A stretch of 9,120 bases of DNA. Origin: Chloroflexi bacterium UBA4733. GTDB taxonomy: Bacteria; Chloroflexota; UBA4733. A program made the position numbers and the translations under genes. Within the stretch, counting starts at the first letter, position 1; each line of letters begins with the position of its first letter. The stretch lies in contig DHIZ01000282.1 in NCBI GenBank assembly GCA_002404055.1, forward strand, positions 1-9,120, given 5' to 3'. A model generated the notes under the pieces. It saw only the letters and a program-made list of their open reading frames with translations, made no database searches and was not told where the DNA came from. Positions 6,075-9,120 of this stretch are shown one piece after another.

Positions 6075-6090
6075 TTGAGCATACGCAAAT
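6073..6090. promoter_or_regulatory. Palindrome over the mntH -10/start point: possible metal-regulator operator
   Basis: ATTTGAGCATACGCAAAT is an 18-bp imperfect palindrome (7 of 9 base pairs) centred at 6081.5, which overlaps the end of the -10 box and the predicted start of transcription. AT-rich outer half-sites ATTTG/CAAAT resemble the outer parts of MntR-type (DtxR family) boxes. A repressor bound here would block RNA polymerase, which fits Mn/Fe-dependent control of an Nramp gene. The regulator identity is inferred. Confidence 0.45.
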
Positions 6091-6143
6091 TATGGCTTGC
6101 ACGACCGCTAACAGGTGCCGGACGACCGGTGGCCGGAGGTGTG

Positions 6144-7490
6144 ATGACGGTGATCGACGAGCCTGCAGTTGTCGCGGACCTGCCAGGTAAGGAGCTTGCG
6201 CCCGAGCCAGGGGGAATGCAGGGCGCTGCGCGTATGGCCCTCGACGGACGGCGGCGTGGGCTGCAGGCGATCCTACCCTTCCTCGGGCCAGCCTTCATCG
6301 CTTCGATTGCCTACATCGACCCCGGTAACTTCGCCACCAATATCAGCGGTGGCGCGCAGTTCGGCTACCAACTCCTATGGGTGATCGTACTGGCCAACCT
6401 GATGGCCATGCTCCTCCAGACTCTTTCGGCCAAGCTAGGAATCGCCACGGGCCACAGCCTGCCGGAACTTTGCCGGCAGCTCTTTCCTCGCCGGGTGGTC
6501 CTGGTCATGTGGATCGTTGCCGAGATCGGAGCGATGGCGGTCGACCTGGCGGAGTTCCTGGGTGCGACGATTGGCTTCAACATCCTGCTGCATATTCCAT
6601 TGTTCCCGGCAGCCTTGCTCACCGGCCTCTGTACCTTCGCTATTTTGGGCTTGCAACGCTTCGGCCTTCGACCGTTTGAAGCGGTCATTGGCGTACTGGT
6701 CGGCGTCATCGCCGCCAGTTATGTCGTGGAGACGGTGCTGGCACGGCCGGACTGGGGCCAGGTCGCCTATCACAGCGTCGTACCGTGGTTAAGCGGCGAC
6801 AGCATGTTGCTGGTGGTCGGCATCGTGGGCGCCACGGTGATGCCGCACGTGATCTATCTGCACTCCAGCTTGACCCAACGGCGCATCGTGGGGCGCAACC
6901 CCGAGGAAACGCGCCGCATCTTCCACTTCGAAGTTGTCGATGTCGTCTGCGCCATGGGGCTGGCCGGCGCCATTAATATGGCGATGCTGTTTATGGCCGC
7001 CAAGGTCTTTCACGACAGCGGTCACAGTGACGTGGCGACGATCCAGCAGGCGTTCCAAACGCTGACGCCATTGCTGGGCGGCGCCAGCAGCGTCGTCTTC
7101 GGCGTTTCGTTGCTTGCCTCCGGCCTATCCTCGTCCGCTGTTGGCACGCTGGCCGGCCAGATTATCATGCAAGGCTTTGTCGATTTCAGCATCCCCATCT
7201 GGCTCCGCCGCTTCGTCACGATGCTGCCCGCTCTCATTGTCGTCGCGCTCGGCCTCGATCCGACGAGGGTGCTGGTACTTAGCCAGGTCGTTCTGAGCTT
7301 TGTCCTGCCGGTGCCGGTGATCAGCCTGATCCTACTCACGCGGCGCAGGGACTTGATGGGAGAGCATCTGGTCAATCGTCCGCTGACGAACGTGCTGGCC
7401 GCAGCATGCACAGTCGTGATTCTGTTGTTGAACGTGGTATTGCTGTATGCGACGTTCGGTGGCAATATTCCCGGAGCGGCGGCGAGCTAA
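6144..7490 (+). CDS. mntH: Nramp-family Mn(II)/Fe(II) transporter MntH
   Basis: A 448-aa integral membrane protein that imports divalent metal (mainly Mn2+, also Fe2+) with protons. Both metal-binding motifs are intact: DPGNFATNISGG in TM1 (59-70) and ATVMPHVIYLHSSL in TM6 (230-243, Met233 and His235). About eleven hydrophobic segments follow each other from residue 43 to the C-terminus, as in the family. Residues 1-40 form a polar cytoplasmic tail. The ATG at 6144 was chosen because GGAGG (6135-6139) lies four bases before it; an open frame reaching back to 5973 runs through the promoter and the palindrome and is unlikely to be translated. A GTG directly upstream (6141) is an alternative. 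The gene is the first of a rightward cluster with the stress protein 41 nt downstream. Confidence 0.95.
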   Translation: MTVIDEPAVVADLPGKELAPEPGGMQGAARMALDGRRRGLQAILPFLGPAFIASIAYIDPGNFATNISGGAQFGYQLLWVIVLANLMAMLLQTLSAKLGIATGHSLPELCRQLFPRRVVLVMWIVAEIGAMAVDLAEFLGATIGFNILLHIPLFPAALLTGLCTFAILGLQRFGLRPFEAVIGVLVGVIAASYVVETVLARPDWGQVAYHSVVPWLSGDSMLLVVGIVGATVMPHVIYLHSSLTQRRIVGRNPEETRRIFHFEVVDVVCAMGLAGAINMAMLFMAAKVFHDSGHSDVATIQQAFQTLTPLLGGASSVVFGVSLLASGLSSSAVGTLAGQIIMQGFVDFSIPIWLRRFVTMLPALIVVALGLDPTRVLVLSQVVLSFVLPVPVISLILLTRRRDLMGEHLVNRPLTNVLAAACTVVILLLNVVLLYATFGGNIPGAAAS

Positions 7491-7517
7491 CCGAGCACTG
7501 CGCACTTTGGCCGGACA

Positions 7518-7523
7518 GAGGAG
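7518..7523 (+). promoter_or_regulatory. Shine-Dalgarno GAGGAG deciding the GTG start of the Usp gene
   Basis: GAGGAG lies eight bases before the GTG at 7532. The ATG at 7524 directly behind it is out of frame, so the GTG is the start. Confidence 0.75.
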
Positions 7524-7531
7524 ATGGCTGC

Positions 7532-8443
7532 GTGTTCCGACGATTGCTCTTGCCACTGGACGGCTCTCAGTTGGCCGAAGCGGCGCTGCCCGTCGCCACA
7601 CGGCTTGCCCATGCCTTCGACTCGCGCCTGCTGCTCTTGCACGTCATCGAGCGCAAGGCGCCGACGACGATCCACGGCGAGCCACACCTGACGGAAGTCG
7701 CGGCGGCGGAAGCGTACTTGCAAAGCGTGGTGACACGGTTAAGAGACCAACAGATCGAAGCGGAAGTCCATGTCCACAGCGTTCCGCTTGGCGATGTCGC
7801 GCGCAGCATTGCCGACCACGCCGAGGAAGAACGCGCCGACCTGATCGTCCTCTGTGCCCATGGTCGGGCGGGCTGGCGCGACCTTGTCGCCGGTAGCATC
7901 GCGCAGCAGGCGTTGCAACGGGGCAGCGTGCCGCTGCTGCTGGTGCATGCAGCGGCCCCCGAACAAGAACCGGCAGTGTTCCAACCGGCGGATATTCTGG
8001 TGCCGCTTGACGGGAGCGCGGCGGCGGAGGCCGCCCTGCCGATCGCCGCAACACTGGCCCGGGCGCTGCAGTCCCAACTGCACCTGGTAACGGTAGTTGC
8101 CACGCCAGGGACGGTCACGGACAAGCGGGCGCCGGCGACTACCTTGTTGCCGTCAGCGACGCGGCTGTTGCTGGAGGTAGAGCAAGACGAAGCGGCTGTA
8201 AATCTAGCCGGCCTCGCTGAACGGCTCCGTGCCGAGGGCGTCGAAGTCACCACCGAAGTGCGGCGCGGCGACACGACCACGCAGCTTTCGGCGGACAACA
8301 TCGAACACCAGTTCGGACTGATCGTGGTAACAACGCACGGTCGCGCGGGCCTTCCCGCCCGCCTCAGCGGCAGCGTGGTCGCGCGATTTGTCGGCAAAAC
8401 CAGCGCGCCGGTGTTGCTGATCCGCCGTGTGGACCGAGAATGA
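7532..8443 (+). CDS. Tandem universal stress protein (two UspA domains)
   Basis: A 303-aa protein made of two UspA folds in a row, residues about 1-140 and 152-300. Each opens with the strand-Asp motif (LLLPLDGS at 5-12, ILVPLDGS at 155-162) and closes with the ATP-loop region: CAHGRAGWRDLVAGS (108-122) followed by VPLLLVH, and TTHGRAGLPARLSGS (267-281) followed by APVLLIRR. In the usual G-x2-G-x9-G-S/T motif the first Gly is Cys in domain 1 and Thr in domain 2; the other positions are kept, so nucleotide binding is likely but not certain. Tandem Usps are common in Chloroflexota and Actinobacteria and act in the cytoplasm in stress or energy sensing. GTG start with a good Shine-Dalgarno. Its position 41 nt behind mntH suggests cotranscription, linking metal uptake with stress response. 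Confidence 0.95.
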   Translation: MFRRLLLPLDGSQLAEAALPVATRLAHAFDSRLLLLHVIERKAPTTIHGEPHLTEVAAAEAYLQSVVTRLRDQQIEAEVHVHSVPLGDVARSIADHAEEERADLIVLCAHGRAGWRDLVAGSIAQQALQRGSVPLLLVHAAAPEQEPAVFQPADILVPLDGSAAAEAALPIAATLARALQSQLHLVTVVATPGTVTDKRAPATTLLPSATRLLLEVEQDEAAVNLAGLAERLRAEGVEVTTEVRRGDTTTQLSADNIEHQFGLIVVTTHGRAGLPARLSGSVVARFVGKTSAPVLLIRRVDRE

Positions 8444-8461
8444 GGCGATAGCCCTGGTGCA

Positions 8462-8467
8462 GAAGGA
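8462..8467 (+). promoter_or_regulatory. Shine-Dalgarno GAAGGA for the DUF1697 gene
   Basis: GAAGGA ends nine bases before the GTG at 8477 and supports that start, which also begins immediately before the conserved ARVVALLRGVNVG motif. Confidence 0.6.
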
Positions 8468-8476
8468 TGACAGTTC

Positions 8477-9013
8477 GTGAGGGCGCGTGTGGTCGCGCTG
8501 CTGCGCGGTGTCAATGTCGGGCGTGGGAACCGCATCGCCATGGCGGAGCTACGCGGGTTGCTGACCGATCTCGGGTATACCGATGTCGCCACCCTGCTAA
8601 ATAGCGGCAACGCGGTCTTCACGGTCTCACAGTCTATTGAAACTGTCGCTACGGACATTGAGGAAGCTCTGAGCCGTATGCTCAGTGTGAAGTCCGCGGT
8701 CGTTGTTCGCACGGCAGAGGAGTTGGGCAAGACTGTAGCCCAAGCGCCACTGCTGGATATCATGACGGACCCAGCCAAATTCCTCGTCGGATTCCTGAGC
8801 GGCGATCCGAAGGCGGCTGGCGTCACCGCCGTAGGTGCCCTGGACGTCGGCCCAGACCAGGTGCGCCTCATCGGGCGCGAGCTGTACCTGTGGTGTCCTA
8901 CCGGCATCCTGGCGTCCCCGCTGAGCAAGGTGCCCTGGGATAAGACGTTCGGTGTGACTGTGACCATGCGGAACTGGAACACGGTTACGAAGCTCCTTGC
9001 CCTGGTCGGTTAG
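8477..9013 (+). CDS. DUF1697 domain protein
   Basis: A 178-aa protein of normal family length. The opening VVALLRGVNVGRGNRIAMAELRGLL (5-29) followed by LGYTDVATLLNSGNAVF (32-48) is the hallmark of DUF1697. A later segment, DKTFGVTVTMRNWNTVTKL (about 155-173), also fits the family's conserved end. These are cytoplasmic proteins whose biochemical function is unknown. The gene follows the Usp stop by 33 nt in the same direction and probably shares its transcript; whether that link is functional cannot be told from the sequence. Confidence 0.92.
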   Translation: MRARVVALLRGVNVGRGNRIAMAELRGLLTDLGYTDVATLLNSGNAVFTVSQSIETVATDIEEALSRMLSVKSAVVVRTAEELGKTVAQAPLLDIMTDPAKFLVGFLSGDPKAAGVTAVGALDVGPDQVRLIGRELYLWCPTGILASPLSKVPWDKTFGVTVTMRNWNTVTKLLALVG

Positions 9014-9047
9014 CGGCGAGGACGCCGATCCGGAAATCACGCGGCGA

Positions 9048-9072
9048 GCAATTGGGAGGACGGCCCAATCGC
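9048..9072. terminator. Possible stem-loop after the mntH cluster
   Basis: GCAATTGGG (9048-9056) pairs with CCCAATCGC (9064-9072) with one mismatch around a seven-base loop, 34 nt after the DUF1697 stop. No T-run follows, so it could be a weak terminator or part of another repeat that continues past the window edge. The remaining 3' sequence to 9120 shows no gene. Confidence 0.35.
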
Positions 9073-9120
9073 AAGGCGGCATCGCCTGGCACGGCCGGAG
9101 CGCGGAGGAAGGCCCCCTCC

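Noticed and set aside
5973..6143. N-terminal extension of mntH
   Set aside because: It overlaps a hairpin, the promoter and the palindrome, whereas ATG 6144 has its own GGAGG.
6081..6143. yybP-ykoY manganese riboswitch upstream of mntH
   Set aside because: The predicted leader of about 63 nt is too short and lacks the conserved loops and stem-loop terminator of that riboswitch.
7567..8982. Long minus-strand open frame of 471 codons
   Set aside because: It runs antisense across the Usp and DUF1697 genes, both clearly recognised, and its Ser/Arg/Thr-rich translation resembles no protein. Long antisense frames are expected in GC-rich DNA.

Overview
The window is a 9.1-kb stretch of GC-rich bacterial chromosome. 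It is densely coding, about half of the genes run leftward, and GTG starts occur three times. No rRNA, tRNA, transposase, phage gene or CRISPR array was found. The best guess for the host is Chloroflexota (Thermomicrobia-like). The pointers are a secreted DUF192 protein with an N-terminal module of a kind I associate with that phylum, and intergenic spaces full of long perfect inverted repeats. This is inference from gene character, not from a marker gene.

Layout from left to right. Positions 1-220 hold the last 72 codons of a type I glutamine synthetase (glnA, +). A hairpin-rich element with 29-bp terminal inverted repeats (253-405) separates it from a convergent, leftward four-gene operon (3581 down to 392). 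Read in transcription order, that operon encodes a 66-aa unknown protein, a secreted DUF192 protein, a sulfatase-fold hydrolase with Thr instead of Cys/Ser at the nucleophile position, and a PHP-domain phosphoesterase. Its genes are coupled by a 1-nt stop/start overlap, a 7-nt gap and a 14-nt overlap. A second element (34-bp inverted repeat, 3626-3738) fills the divergent space before plsX (+), which is probably read from a leaderless mRNA.

A third, 51-bp perfect inverted repeat (4790-4932) lies between convergent plsX and a leftward aldo/keto reductase, and it supplies the last six codons and the stop of plsX. After a divergent promoter region, which holds a 13-bp hairpin and a strong TTGACA-N17-TACGAT promoter with an overlapping palindrome, comes a rightward cluster. 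It consists of an Nramp/MntH Mn(II)/Fe(II) transporter, a tandem-domain universal stress protein and a DUF1697 protein, with gaps of 41 and 33 nt.

Functionally, most genes are ordinary housekeeping or accessory metabolism: nitrogen assimilation, phospholipid synthesis, metal uptake with stress response, and a redox enzyme. No clear new defence or biosynthetic system is visible. The features most worth following are the inverted repeats, one at each change of gene direction and two of them forming gene 3' ends, the Thr-type sulfatase operon, and the putative metal-regulator operator upstream of mntH.
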